Assembly (NCBI GenBank): GCA_910588795.1
Contig: CAJURI010000001.1
Coordinates: 1 to 64,000 of the forward strand
Source: an uncultured Duncaniella sp.
GTDB taxonomy: Bacteria; Bacteroidota; Bacteroidia; Bacteroidales; Muribaculaceae
Reading direction: 5' to 3'
DNA: 64,000 nucleotides
Shown: one piece after another, positions 52,575 to 62,165 of the stretch
Numbering within the stretch: the stretch's first letter is position 1
Layout: every line of letters starts with the position of its first letter
Translations under genes and position numbers: made by a program
The notes under the pieces: generated by a model
The model's database searches: none
What the model was told of the DNA's origin: nothing
Seen by the model: the letters and a program-made list of their open reading frames with translations, nothing else

Positions 52575-55500
52575 TTGAAACGCTACAACCTCATCAACGA
52601 CATCATAGGGTGGTTCTGCTTCGCAGTGGCAGCGGTGACATATCTCCTCACCGTGGAGCCCACGGCAAGCTTCTGGGACTGCCCCGAGTTCATATCCCAG
52701 GGATACAAACTCGAAGTGGGACACCCGCCGGGCAACCCCATCTTCATGCTCGCGGCACGCTTCTTCGTCAACTTTGCCTTCGGTGACATCACCAAAGTGG
52801 CACTTATGGTCAACTCAATGTCGGCACTCCTGTCGGCAGGCACCATACTGCTGCTGTTCTGGACCGTCACACACCTGGTGAAGCGGCTTATAGTCAGGGA
52901 TGAAGCGTCAGAGGTCACCCTTACTCAGATGCTCGTGATATTCGGGTCAGGCATATGCGGCGCGCTCGCCTACACGTGGAGCGACACGTTCTGGTTCTCG
53001 GCCGTCGAGGGTGAGGTATACGCCTTCTCGTCGTTCTGTACGGCACTCGTATTCTGGCTCATACTCAAATGGGAAAACCGCGCCGACCAGCCGCACAGCG
53101 ACAAATATCTCATACTCATAGCCTATGTGATAGGAATATCCATAGCCGTGCACCTGCTCAACCTCCTGTGCATCCCCGCCATAGGACTCGTGATATATTA
53201 CCGTCTGTGGAAGGACACCGACGCCACCGGCTCGCTCGTCGCCCTCGCAGTCTCAGGCATAGTGGTGGGACTGATACTCTACGGACTTGTGCCGGGATTC
53301 ATCGAAGTGTCCCAATACTTCGAGCTCTTCTTTGTCAACACCCTGGGCTTCAGCTACAACGTAGGCGTGCTTGTCTATGCCATCCTCGCAGTGGCATCGT
53401 TCATATGGGCCATACGCGAGCTTTACAGCCAGACGAGCGTCAGGCGCATACGCTGGAGCGTGGCTCTGAGCATCCTGCTCTCAGGCATACCCTTCATAGG
53501 CAACAGCATGTGGATCCCCGTAGTGATAATGGGCGGGGTCATAGGCTATCTGTTCTGGGCCAAGAAGATCCCCGTGAGGATACTCAACCTTGTGGTGATG
53601 AGCATCTTCGTGATATTCATAGGCTATTCGAGCTACGCGCTTCTGCTCATAAGGTCGACGGCCAATCCGCCGATGAACCAGAACGCCCCCGACAATGTGT
53701 TCGCGCTCGCATCCTACCTCAACCGTGAGCAGTACGGCGAACGCCCCCTTTTCTACGGACAGACCAACCAGTCAAGCGTGGTCTACGAAGCCGATCCCTC
53801 GGGACAGCTCTCCCCACAGTACACCGACGGCGCGCCACAGTACTCCAAAGTCACCAAGTCGTCACCCGACGAGCCTGACCGCTACATATTCCAGGGCTAC
53901 AAGAAGAACTACCGCATGAGCCCCGAGCTCGACATGCTATTCCCGCGCATCTACAGCGGGGCGCACACACAGGCCTACTCCGACTGGATAGGAGGCCTCA
54001 GAGGCACCCCCGTCAAAGCGACACAGTATGTCGACGCCAACGGCAATGTGCTCCAGTACACCGACCGTATCAAGCCCACATTCGGCGAGAGCCTACGCTT
54101 CTTCCTCGTGTACCAGCTCAATCATATGTACTGGCGTTACTTCATGTGGAACTTCGCAGGACGCCAGAACGACATACAGGGCAACGGCGAGGTGAACCAC
54201 GGCAACTGGATCTCCGGAATACCGTTCATCGACACCCCGCGCCTTGGCGACCAGAGCCTCCTCCCCTACAGCGAAGGGGAAGGGAACGCCGGCCACAACG
54301 TGTTCTATATGCTCCCGCTCATCCTCGGCATCATAGGCCTCGGATGGCAGGCATTCATCTCCAAGAGGGGTATAGAGCAGTTCTGGGTAGTGTTCTTCCT
54401 TTTCTTCATGACAGGAATAGCCATAGTGCTGTATCTCAACCAGACCCCCTCGCAGCCTCGTGAACGCGACTACGCCTTCGCCGGCTCGTTCTACGCTTAT
54501 GCGATATGGATAGGGATGGGAGTCGCCGGAGTGTGGAAGCTCCTGTGCATGGCTATGGAAAAGAAGAAAGCCACAGCGAAGGGAGGAGCCGACTCCACGG
54601 AGGAAGACACCGTCTCCGGCAAAGCATCACTGACAGCCGCCATAGTGGCATGCGTCATAGGTCTTGCCGTGCCCTTGCAGATGGTGTCGCAGACCTGGGA
54701 CGACCATGACCGGTCAGGCAGATACACCACACGCGACTTCGGCATGAATTACCTTGACTCGGTGGACGAGAACGGCATAATATTCACCAACGGCGACAAC
54801 GACACCTTCCCCCTGTGGTACGCGCAGGAGGTGGAGGGACACCGCACCGATGTGAAGGTTGTCAACCTCAGCTACCTAACCACCGATTGGTATGCCAATC
54901 AGGTGAAGCACCCGTCATATGACGCCGCAGGAATAGAGACCCTTGCCAAGCCCGAGGACTATGCCTACGACCGTATGAACTTCAACTACTTCGCCACCGA
55001 CGCCGATACCACGGCTGTGCTCGTGGAGTCATCGCTCGCCCAGCTCTACGACTCCGGATCGAGCCGCAACGCATGGGGGGCTCCGATGATGAAGTACACC
55101 AACATGTACATACCCGTCGACCTCGATGCGGCAGTCAAGTCGGGACGCATCACCCAGGCCGAGGCCCGTCAGGCCCAGCCGGTGATCTCGGTGGACATGA
55201 ACAACGACCGCGAGGCCTCGGGGCACGGAGGCATGACCTTGAGCCAGGTGCTTAGCCTCGACATGATCAACACCTCCATCAGGAACGGCTGGAACCGCCC
55301 CATATATTTCGCATCCACCGTGCCGTCCGACTATTATCTCGGCCTTCAGCCTTACATGCGCTCCACAGGCATGGCTTATGAGATAACCCCGGTGATCAAC
55401 GACGAGAACACCGACTACGACATAGCCGCAGTCAACACCGACAAGACCTACCGCAACATCACCGAGAAATTCCGCTGGGGAGGCCTTGACAAGGTGACGG

Positions 55501-56081
55501 AACCCGGCCAGATATATCTCGACGAGACAGTGAGACGCATGGTCACGACCACGCGGTCCTACATACTTCAGGCAGCGACAGCCCTCATCAACGAGGCCGT
55601 CATGGCTGAACGCGCCGACAGCACCGCCGTGAGCGACGAGGACAGAGCCACTCTCGACGCCTACAAGGCCGACAGGTATGCCAAGTCGCTCAACCTCCTG
55701 AAACTCATGGAGGAGAAACTTCCCGAAGCGGCATCGCCCTACGCCGTGCAGATACCGCAGAAGATGGCACAGCTGTATGCCCGCATAGGGCTGGCGACAG
55801 GCAACAAGGAAGCGTCGGCCCACGCGCTCGAACTGCTCGAGAAGGAGCTGCGCCGCTATGCCCGCAACGTGAAATACTACCAGAGCCTCGACCCGTGGCA
55901 GTACTCTACACTGCAGCAGACCGACAGGTATGCCGAGACATATTATATGGTATATCTCCTGCAGGACTATACCGATGCCGGAGGTGACGCAGAGGCAATG
56001 ATCCGCGACCTCGAAGACCTGGGGGTCAACTTTGACCGCATAGTCTCGATCATAGAGCAAAGCGACGCCAAAGCCAAATAA
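52575..56081 (+). CDS. DUF2723 / GT117-type membrane protein (protein O-mannosyltransferase-like)
   Basis: The 1168-residue protein starts at a TTG codon; an in-frame stop nine bases upstream leaves no earlier start, and the N-terminus (NLINDIIGWFCFAVAAVTYLLTVEPTASFWDCPEF) matches the family start. About 12 membrane helices lie within 1-700, with the Asp-rich first loop (SFWDCPEFI, about 33-41) expected of GT-C glycosyltransferases. The C-terminal third is soluble and helical, TPR-like. Bacteroidetes relatives are annotated DUF2723 and related to human TMEM260; protein O-glycosylation at the periplasmic face is the likely job, inferred from the family. Confidence 0.85.
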   Translation: MKRYNLINDIIGWFCFAVAAVTYLLTVEPTASFWDCPEFISQGYKLEVGHPPGNPIFMLAARFFVNFAFGDITKVALMVNSMSALLSAGTILLLFWTVTHLVKRLIVRDEASEVTLTQMLVIFGSGICGALAYTWSDTFWFSAVEGEVYAFSSFCTALVFWLILKWENRADQPHSDKYLILIAYVIGISIAVHLLNLLCIPAIGLVIYYRLWKDTDATGSLVALAVSGIVVGLILYGLVPGFIEVSQYFELFFVNTLGFSYNVGVLVYAILAVASFIWAIRELYSQTSVRRIRWSVALSILLSGIPFIGNSMWIPVVIMGGVIGYLFWAKKIPVRILNLVVMSIFVIFIGYSSYALLLIRSTANPPMNQNAPDNVFALASYLNREQYGERPLFYGQTNQSSVVYEADPSGQLSPQYTDGAPQYSKVTKSSPDEPDRYIFQGYKKNYRMSPELDMLFPRIYSGAHTQAYSDWIGGLRGTPVKATQYVDANGNVLQYTDRIKPTFGESLRFFLVYQLNHMYWRYFMWNFAGRQNDIQGNGEVNHGNWISGIPFIDTPRLGDQSLLPYSEGEGNAGHNVFYMLPLILGIIGLGWQAFISKRGIEQFWVVFFLFFMTGIAIVLYLNQTPSQPRERDYAFAGSFYAYAIWIGMGVAGVWKLLCMAMEKKKATAKGGADSTEEDTVSGKASLTAAIVACVIGLAVPLQMVSQTWDDHDRSGRYTTRDFGMNYLDSVDENGIIFTNGDNDTFPLWYAQEVEGHRTDVKVVNLSYLTTDWYANQVKHPSYDAAGIETLAKPEDYAYDRMNFNYFATDADTTAVLVESSLAQLYDSGSSRNAWGAPMMKYTNMYIPVDLDAAVKSGRITQAEARQAQPVISVDMNNDREASGHGGMTLSQVLSLDMINTSIRNGWNRPIYFASTVPSDYYLGLQPYMRSTGMAYEITPVINDENTDYDIAAVNTDKTYRNITEKFRWGGLDKVTEPGQIYLDETVRRMVTTTRSYILQAATALINEAVMAERADSTAVSDEDRATLDAYKADRYAKSLNLLKLMEEKLPEAASPYAVQIPQKMAQLYARIGLATGNKEASAHALELLEKELRRYARNVKYYQSLDPWQYSTLQQTDRYAETYYMVYLLQDYTDAGGDAEAMIRDLEDLGVNFDRIVSIIEQSDAKAK

Positions 56082-56092
56082 CACACAGACTA

Positions 56093-57163
56093 ATGGACAA
56101 CAGAAAACTAAGAGTGGGCATCACCCACGGTGACATAAACGGCATAGGCTACGAGATAATCCTCAAGACACTTGAGGATACCCGCATAGCCGAGCTGTGC
56201 ACCCCCATAGTGTACGGTTCGGCCAAGATCGCCGCCTTCTACCGCAAGCTGCTGGAGCTGCCGGAAGTGAAATTCAACCAGATAGACACCCCCTCGGAAG
56301 CCAATTCCAACGGCGAGCACAACTACATGATCAACGTCGTGCCCGAGAACGTCATTCCGGAGCCGGGCCAATGCACCCGGGCAGGGGGAGCCGCGGCTCT
56401 GTCGGCTCTCGAGCGCGCCGCATCCGACCTCAGGGAAGGACTGATCGACGTGCTCGTCACATGCCCCATAAGCAAAGACGCCATCCACGGCGAAGAATTC
56501 TCATTCACAGGGCACACCGAGTTCCTTGAGGACCGTGTGGGAGAAGGAGCCAAAGCCATGATGATAATGGCGGGGGAGAATCTGCGTGTGGCACTCGTGA
56601 CCATACACAAGTCGCTCGCCGACGTGAGCGGCAACGTGACCCGCGAGGCTGTATATGACAGCATCATGCGCTTCAACCGGTCACTCATATCCGACTTCGG
56701 CATACACTCCCCGCGCATAGCGGTGATGTCGCTCAACCCTCATGCCGGAGACAACGGCGTGATAGGCACCGAGGACAACGACATAATCGCACCCGCAATA
56801 GCGGAAGCCTACAAGAAACATGTCTTCGCCTTCGGCCCGTATGCCGCCGACGGTTTCTTCGGCAGCGGCAACTACAGAAAGTTTGACGGGATTCTCGCCA
56901 TGTATCATGACCAGGGCCTCATACCGTTCAAGCTGCTCGAAGCCGAAAGGGGGATCAACTTCACCGCCGGGCTGCCCGTTGTGCGCACATCGCCCGACCA
57001 TGGCACCGCTTTCGACATTGCCGGCAAAGGGGAAGCAGATCCGCAATCGCTGAGAGAAGCCATATACATGGCCATCGACATATACCGCAACCGCCGGCGC
57101 GAGGAGGAGGCGAACGCCAATCCGCTGAAAAAACAGAACTTCGACCGCGGGACCAAGGAATAG
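56093..57163 (+). CDS. pdxA: 4-hydroxythreonine-4-phosphate dehydrogenase
   Basis: PdxA oxidises 4-phosphohydroxy-threonine with NAD in pyridoxal phosphate synthesis. The 356-residue protein has GITHGDINGIGYEII (about 9-23), CPISKDAIHGEEFSFTGHTEFL (about 123-144, Lys and His for metal and substrate), HKSLADVSG (about 172-180), SLNPHAGDNGVIG (about 213-225), YHDQGLIPFK (about 269-278) and TSPDHGTAFDIAGKG (about 299-313). All metal ligands appear intact. Twelve bases separate it from the DUF2723 gene and 45 from the nucleotidyltransferase. No other pdx genes are seen. Confidence 0.94.
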   Translation: MDNRKLRVGITHGDINGIGYEIILKTLEDTRIAELCTPIVYGSAKIAAFYRKLLELPEVKFNQIDTPSEANSNGEHNYMINVVPENVIPEPGQCTRAGGAAALSALERAASDLREGLIDVLVTCPISKDAIHGEEFSFTGHTEFLEDRVGEGAKAMMIMAGENLRVALVTIHKSLADVSGNVTREAVYDSIMRFNRSLISDFGIHSPRIAVMSLNPHAGDNGVIGTEDNDIIAPAIAEAYKKHVFAFGPYAADGFFGSGNYRKFDGILAMYHDQGLIPFKLLEAERGINFTAGLPVVRTSPDHGTAFDIAGKGEADPQSLREAIYMAIDIYRNRRREEEANANPLKKQNFDRGTKE

Positions 57164-57208
57164 ACCGACACACACCGACCAAGAGCTGTCACAAAAAACT
57201 ATCGAGCA

Positions 57209-57961
57209 ATGCACTACGCCATAATAGCCGCCGGAGAAGGCTCGCGCCTGAGAGAGGAAGGGATCGATGTCCCCAAGCCTCTGGTGCGCATAGGGGGAGT
57301 GACCCTGCTCGAAAGACTAATCGACATGTTCCGCTCACAGCCTGACTGCGAGGAGGTAAGCGTGATAATCAATCCGGCGTCAAGAAGGCATGTTCTGTAC
57401 AGCGAAACTGACACAGACGCTCCTTGGGCCGGAGCCGACAATGTGATATTCGGCACCACACGGGGATCAATGCACAGCCTCGCCGCGATGAAGCCGTTCC
57501 TGTCAGGATGCACGGCATTCTGCCTCACCACAGTCGATACCGTGTTCCGTCCCGAAGAATTTGACCTATACCTCCAACGCTTCCGCAACGACAGCGGAGC
57601 CGACGGATACATGGCAGTCACCGACTATATCGACGATGAAAAGCCACTGTATATCTCGACCGATGAGGATGGGATCATAACAGGATTCTTCGATGCCCCG
57701 CACCACGACACCACATACGTGTCGGGAGGCGTGTACACCCTGCCGGTGTCAGCACTCGACATACTCGACGAATGCGTGAAAGCCGGCATGACACGCATGC
57801 GCGACTTCCAGCGGGCACTCTCGGCGTCGGGCATGCGCCTCAGAGCCTACCGGTTCAGCCGCATCATAGACATCGACCACGCCGGCGACATACCCAAAGC
57901 CGAACAACTCGCCAATCCAACAGCCAATCAACCATCATCACTATGGCGGACATCAAAATAG
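57209..57961 (+). CDS. Nucleotidyltransferase (NTP-transferase family, NDP-sugar or CDP-alcohol forming)
   Basis: The 250-residue protein has the nucleotide-binding start YAIIAAGEGSRLREEGIDVPKPLVRIGG (about 3-30; the GxG..R and PK-L motifs) and a metal Asp in LTTVDTVF (about 110-117). It would activate a sugar, inositol or amino-alcohol phosphate with a nucleoside triphosphate. Its end overlaps the ATP-grasp gene by 19 bases. In this operon with two CDP-alcohol phosphotransferases, a CTP:phosphoalcohol (for example inositol-phosphate) cytidylyltransferase is a reasonable guess. Confidence 0.78.
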   Translation: MHYAIIAAGEGSRLREEGIDVPKPLVRIGGVTLLERLIDMFRSQPDCEEVSVIINPASRRHVLYSETDTDAPWAGADNVIFGTTRGSMHSLAAMKPFLSGCTAFCLTTVDTVFRPEEFDLYLQRFRNDSGADGYMAVTDYIDDEKPLYISTDEDGIITGFFDAPHHDTTYVSGGVYTLPVSALDILDECVKAGMTRMRDFQRALSASGMRLRAYRFSRIIDIDHAGDIPKAEQLANPTANQPSSLWRTSK

Positions 57962-58809
57962 CTGCGATCCTCCGTGCCGGAGCATATTCGCCCAACCACA
58001 TAGGCAACGACGCTGCAATCCTCAACCTCACATGCGAGCAGCTGCGCAAGCGAGGCTGTGAGGTCAAGACCTACTCAGAAGAGCAGCTCATAGCCGGAGC
58101 CGTCAGGGAGCCGATAATAATACACATGTGCCGTGACCAACGCTCATTCCCAATACTGCAGGGATTCGAGGACGAGGGGAGACTTGTGATCAACTCGGGC
58201 TACGGGGTGGAGAACTGCACCCGCGAACGCCTCACACGCATACTTCTCGGCTCGGGCATACCCTATCCCGAAAGCCTGATGGTCAACACCAACCAGACCG
58301 TCACCGAGCAGATGGAACGCATAGGGATGCAGCGCGCATGGATAAAACGAGGTGACCTCTACGCCATGCACAAGGAGGACGTGACATATGTGCGCCATCC
58401 CGAAGAGGCCCAGGAGGTGTTGCAGGAATACTTCCTACGCGGCATAAAGCGGGCGGTCATCAACCGGCATCTCGACGGCGACCAGGTGAAATTCTACGGC
58501 GTCAGGGACACTGACTACTTCTACTACTTCTTCCCTTTCGAGAAGAGCTACTCGGCCAAGGGTGACGACCGCGCGTCGTCGAAGAAAAGCGAGGAGACCC
58601 GATTTGACCTTCCGGCATTCCACGAGACATGCAACCGTGCGGCCGACATACTCGACATACGCATCTACGGGGGTGACGCCATCATCGATGCCGACGGCAC
58701 TTTCCGCATAATAGACTTCAACGACTGGCCGAGCTTCGCGCCATGCCGTGTGGAGGCATCGGCGGTGATAGCGAGAGCCATACTCGCCGAAATCAAGAAA
58801 CACAAGTAA
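57943..58809 (+). CDS. ATP-grasp-like protein
   Basis: The 288-residue protein has an ATP-grasp layout: an N-terminal pre-grasp domain (IAAILRAGAYSPNHIGNDAAIL), a lid near 150-200 (QRAWIKRGDLYAMHKEDV) and a C-terminal metal region near 240-262 (IRIYGGDAIIDADGTFRIIDFNDWPSF), where the D and N metal ligands expected near the end are visible. The substrate is unknown. The ATG at 57943 overlaps the preceding gene by 19 bases, and the GtrA gene follows after 19 bases. It may ligate an amino acid to a lipid head group or product; that is inference. Confidence 0.72.
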   Translation: MADIKIAAILRAGAYSPNHIGNDAAILNLTCEQLRKRGCEVKTYSEEQLIAGAVREPIIIHMCRDQRSFPILQGFEDEGRLVINSGYGVENCTRERLTRILLGSGIPYPESLMVNTNQTVTEQMERIGMQRAWIKRGDLYAMHKEDVTYVRHPEEAQEVLQEYFLRGIKRAVINRHLDGDQVKFYGVRDTDYFYYFFPFEKSYSAKGDDRASSKKSEETRFDLPAFHETCNRAADILDIRIYGGDAIIDADGTFRIIDFNDWPSFAPCRVEASAVIARAILAEIKKHK

Positions 58810-58828
58810 ACCCCAAACGTGACACCAT

Positions 58829-59386
58829 ATGTCCAACATAACCAAGATCAAGAACCGGTTTCTCAACGGCGGTGACATCGTGACCACCTTCCTGCGGTCA
58901 TCCATATCGTCGCAGATAGCCTCATGGATCGACATGGGTGTGGGATTCGTATTCTTCGCATTCGTGCATCTCGCGCCATGGATATCCACGGCCATCGGAG
59001 CGATGTGCGGCGGCATAGTGAACTGCTGCATCAACTACCGGTTCACCTTCCATGCCTCCGACATACCTGTCAAGGCCGTGGCGGTGAAATATGCCATGGT
59101 ATGGTTAGGCTCGCTCCTGCTCAATGTCTACGGAACACAGCTCGCCTATGACGTGCTCGACAATCTCACATTTCTTCAGGACCTCGGCTTCAAGCCCAAC
59201 GGCTACTATGCTGCTGCGCGTCTGAGCGTGTCGCTCATAGTGTCGATATTCTGGAACTTCCTGATGCAGAAGAATTTCGTGTACCGTCACACGGGATTCG
59301 ACCCTCACGCCATACGCTTTGTCAACCTCTTCCTGCATCCCACAAAACCAAGCCCGGAAAACACCCGGCACAATAACAACGATTAG
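58829..59386 (+). CDS. GtrA family membrane protein
   Basis: The 185-residue protein has four membrane helices (about 25-45, 50-68, 80-110 and 125-150) with the family motif NCCINYRFTFH (about 65-75). GtrA proteins are thought to flip undecaprenyl-linked sugars or assist glycolipid export. It lies in the polar-lipid operon between the ATP-grasp and CDP-alcohol phosphotransferase genes. The role here is inferred. Confidence 0.85.
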   Translation: MSNITKIKNRFLNGGDIVTTFLRSSISSQIASWIDMGVGFVFFAFVHLAPWISTAIGAMCGGIVNCCINYRFTFHASDIPVKAVAVKYAMVWLGSLLLNVYGTQLAYDVLDNLTFLQDLGFKPNGYYAAARLSVSLIVSIFWNFLMQKNFVYRHTGFDPHAIRFVNLFLHPTKPSPENTRHNNND

Positions 59387-59416
59387 TTCTCTCTACCATC
59401 ACCATTTACACAAGCC

Positions 59417-60127
59417 ATGTCTGAATCAGATATTACAATGCAACCCAAGACATCAACATTCAAGAAGATGCGCGACGCCCTGCAGCAGGGCATATACTGC
59501 GTGATCAACCCGTTTGTACGTTTGCTCATACGCATAGGCGTGACCCCCAACATGGTCACCACCATAGGACTCCTCGGCAACATAGCCGCCGCGGTCATAC
59601 TTGTCTACGCAGGCTACACAGGCTCGCCCGAACATATGAACTATCCGCTCGTGACATGGGCCGGAGGGGTGATAATATTCTTCTCGCTGTTCGACATGCT
59701 CGACGGACAGGTGGCGCGCCTCGGCGGCATGACCTCGGTGTTCGGCGCGATGTATGACTCGGTGCTCGACCGCTACTGCGAGCTGTTCACCCTCGGCGGT
59801 ATCAGCTATTACCTGATCCAGACCGGATATGTGGGCGGCGCGCTCATCACGTTTGTCGCTCTCGTGGGTTCCATCATGGTGAGCTACGTGAGGGCACGCG
59901 CCGAAGGCCTCGGCCTCGAATGCAAGATAGGGTTCATGCAGAGGCCCGAACGTGTGGTGGTGACAAGCTTAGGGGCACTCGCCACAGGCATCACAGGCCA
60001 ATGCGCCGATCCGGCAGGATTTGACGCGACGACAATCCTGATAGTGGCCATGGGGATCATAGCAGTGTTTGCCAACCTCACAGCGTTTGCGCGCGTCAAC
60101 CACGCACGCCGCCAGCTCATAAAATAA
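59417..60127 (+). CDS. CDP-alcohol phosphatidyltransferase (first copy)
   Basis: The 236-residue membrane enzyme links a CDP-alcohol (or CDP-diacylglycerol) to an acceptor alcohol. The family motif D-x2-DG-x2-AR-x8-G-x3-D-x3-D is complete in FDMLDGQVARLGG through GAMYDSVLDR (about 93-120), with all four Asp in register. About six helices surround it. In Bacteroides, related genes near a PAP2 gene make phosphatidylinositol-phosphate; that assignment is tentative here. It precedes the PAP2 gene by 5 bases. Confidence 0.85.
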   Translation: MSESDITMQPKTSTFKKMRDALQQGIYCVINPFVRLLIRIGVTPNMVTTIGLLGNIAAAVILVYAGYTGSPEHMNYPLVTWAGGVIIFFSLFDMLDGQVARLGGMTSVFGAMYDSVLDRYCELFTLGGISYYLIQTGYVGGALITFVALVGSIMVSYVRARAEGLGLECKIGFMQRPERVVVTSLGALATGITGQCADPAGFDATTILIVAMGIIAVFANLTAFARVNHARRQLIK

Positions 60128-60132
60128 AAGCA

Positions 60133-61116
60133 ATGGCCGTGACCCACAATCCAAGCCCGGTCAAAAGGATCACTCCGCCGTCAAGAAGAGAGGTGACAGT
60201 GATCACCGTAAGCCTCGCTGTATGGCTTGCAGTGACAGCCACATTCGTAGGCTTCCGTCCCGAGCATCTTTATTTAGCAGTCTTCCTCGCCTGCATGCTT
60301 CTGGCGACAGGGACCACAAGACGCCTTGTGGTGGCTCTCATGCCTTTCATACTGTTTGGGATATCATACGACTGGATGAACATCCTCCCCAACTATGAGG
60401 TCAATCCGGTGGACATCTTCGGGCTTTACTCCGCCGAGGCAAGTCTCTTCGGCATCACTCTGCCTGCCGCATCGCCCGAAGTGGCAGGAGTCATTGTGAC
60501 CCCCAATGAATGGTGGGCCATGCATGCCACACCCGTGCTCGACTTTCTCGCCGGATGTTTCTATCTGTGCTGGGTGCCGGTGCCCATACTGTTCGGACTA
60601 TGGCTATACTTCGGCAAGCAGTACAGCGTGTACCTGCACTTCTCGCTTGTGTTCCTTTTCGTCAACCTTTTAGGCTTCGCGCTTTACTATGTGCATCCGG
60701 CCGCCCCGCCATGGTACGTGGCTATGCACGGATTTGACTTCATCCCTGGCACCCACGGCGAGACCGCCGGGCTGGGACGCTGGGACGAGATGATGGGCGT
60801 GGGGATATTTGACGGGCTGTATTCGAGAAACTCCAATGTGTTCGCCGCCCTCCCCTCGCTGCATGCCGCCTACATGCTCATAGCATTCATATATTCGCTC
60901 AAAGCGAGATGCGGCGCATGGCTCAGGGTGCTGTTTGCCGTGATATGCCTCGGCATATGGTTTACAGCAGTCTACACGTCACACCATTACATCATTGATG
61001 TCCTCGCAGGGATCGGTGTCACCCTCATAGGCATACTCATATTCGAGCAGGGACTCATGAGGATCAGCGGATTCCGCAGATTCATAAATTCCTATCAAAG
61101 CTATATCGCAGGGTGA
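60133..61116 (+). CDS. PAP2-family phosphatase / inositol phosphorylceramide synthase-like protein
   Basis: The 327-residue protein has about six to seven membrane helices and PAP2 motifs: LPSLHAAYML (about 237-246) and TSHHYIIDVLAGI (about 281-293), which carry the catalytic His and Asp. WYVAMHGFDF (about 195-204) is an aromatic-rich loop. This AUR1-like layout suits transfer of a head group to ceramide or dephosphorylation of a lipid. The stop overlaps the GTG start of the next gene by 4 bases. Confidence 0.82.
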   Translation: MAVTHNPSPVKRITPPSRREVTVITVSLAVWLAVTATFVGFRPEHLYLAVFLACMLLATGTTRRLVVALMPFILFGISYDWMNILPNYEVNPVDIFGLYSAEASLFGITLPAASPEVAGVIVTPNEWWAMHATPVLDFLAGCFYLCWVPVPILFGLWLYFGKQYSVYLHFSLVFLFVNLLGFALYYVHPAAPPWYVAMHGFDFIPGTHGETAGLGRWDEMMGVGIFDGLYSRNSNVFAALPSLHAAYMLIAFIYSLKARCGAWLRVLFAVICLGIWFTAVYTSHHYIIDVLAGIGVTLIGILIFEQGLMRISGFRRFINSYQSYIAG

Positions 61117-62054
61117 CAGACTGGAGTGAGGAATACCGCAAGTCGCTGAAGTCGATGGACACCGAGGAGCACATCGACCTGGCATTCTACCGTCCCATAG
61201 GGTTCATGTGGGCGCGCATAGCCGCACGGCTCGGCATCACCCCCAACGCCATCACAATCGCCTCGATATTTCTTGGCATAGGGGCCGGCGTGATGTTCTA
61301 TTACCGGGACATGTGGATAAATATCGCCGGAATGCTGCTTCTCATACTGGCCAACTCTTTCGACAGTGCCGACGGGCAGCTGGCACGCATCACACATCAG
61401 TACTCGCGTCTCGGGAGGATACTTGACGGGCTCAGCGGAGATTTCTGGTTCGCATCCGTATATATAGCCATCATACTGCGCGAGAACCTCACTGTGCCCG
61501 TGTTCAGCGAACACCCATGGATACTGTGGGGCATCGCATTGCTTGCCGGGGCATGTCATGCAAAACAGGCCTCCATGGCCGACTATTACAGGCAGTTCCA
61601 TCTGTATTTTCTCAAAGGGGAGGAGGGAAGCGAGCTTGACAATGCCGATGACCTGAGGAGGCAGCTCAAAGAGTCGGGAGTCACATGGAAAAGCAATTTC
61701 TGGAAATGCCTCACCATGAGGATCTACCTCAACTACACAATCCAGCAGGAGGCATCCACACCCGCAATGCAAGACATGCGCCGTGAGCTATCCCGACGGT
61801 ATCCCGACGGCAAGATCCCGATGAAATTCCGTGAGGAATTCCGCCGGCTTTCGTTGCCGCTGATGAAATATACCAATATCCTGACTTTCAACTGGCGCAC
61901 CATAGGGCTGTTCATAACACTGTTCATAGGCCAGCCGTGGCTCTATTTCATCTACGAGCTCACAATCCTCAACGTCATTCTCGCCTATATGATGTACCGC
62001 CACGAGCGCCTGTGCAAGCTCCTGACAATCCGGCTCAAAGAAGGGGAATACTGA
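61113..62054 (+). CDS. CDP-alcohol phosphatidyltransferase (second copy) with shifted fourth Asp
   Basis: The 313-residue protein starts at GTG 61113, overlapping the PAP2 stop. The motif reads DSADGQLARITHQY-SRLGRILD (about 90-111); the first three Asp are in register, but the fourth position reads Gly (DGLSGD) with an Asp one residue later. The fourth Asp is thought to be the catalytic base of the family, so either the spacing is changed or the activity differs. A long soluble insert (about 165-240) is unusual compared with the first copy. It ends the operon and is followed by the tandem repeats. Confidence 0.78.
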   Translation: MTDWSEEYRKSLKSMDTEEHIDLAFYRPIGFMWARIAARLGITPNAITIASIFLGIGAGVMFYYRDMWINIAGMLLLILANSFDSADGQLARITHQYSRLGRILDGLSGDFWFASVYIAIILRENLTVPVFSEHPWILWGIALLAGACHAKQASMADYYRQFHLYFLKGEEGSELDNADDLRRQLKESGVTWKSNFWKCLTMRIYLNYTIQQEASTPAMQDMRRELSRRYPDGKIPMKFREEFRRLSLPLMKYTNILTFNWRTIGLFITLFIGQPWLYFIYELTILNVILAYMMYRHERLCKLLTIRLKEGEY

Positions 62055-62061
62055 ACTTACC

Positions 62062-62157
62062 TCATCCAATACGGACGAATTTACCACATCCAATACGGAC
62101 GAATTTATCACATCCAATGCGGACGAATTTATCACATCCAATACGGACGAATTTATC
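62062..62157 (+). repeat. 24-bp tandem repeat, four copies
   Basis: Four head-to-tail copies of a 24-base unit (core CATCCAATRCGGACGAATTT) lie 7 bases after the CDP-alcohol gene. Copies 2 and 4 are identical, and copy 3 differs at one base. There are no spacers, so it is not a CRISPR array. A REP-like hairpin starts 8 bases later. Confidence 0.9.
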
Positions 62158-62165
62158 AATACAAT

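Noticed and set aside
62062..62157. CRISPR-like array
   Set aside because: The 24-bp units are head to tail without spacers and no cas genes are near, so it is a simple tandem repeat.
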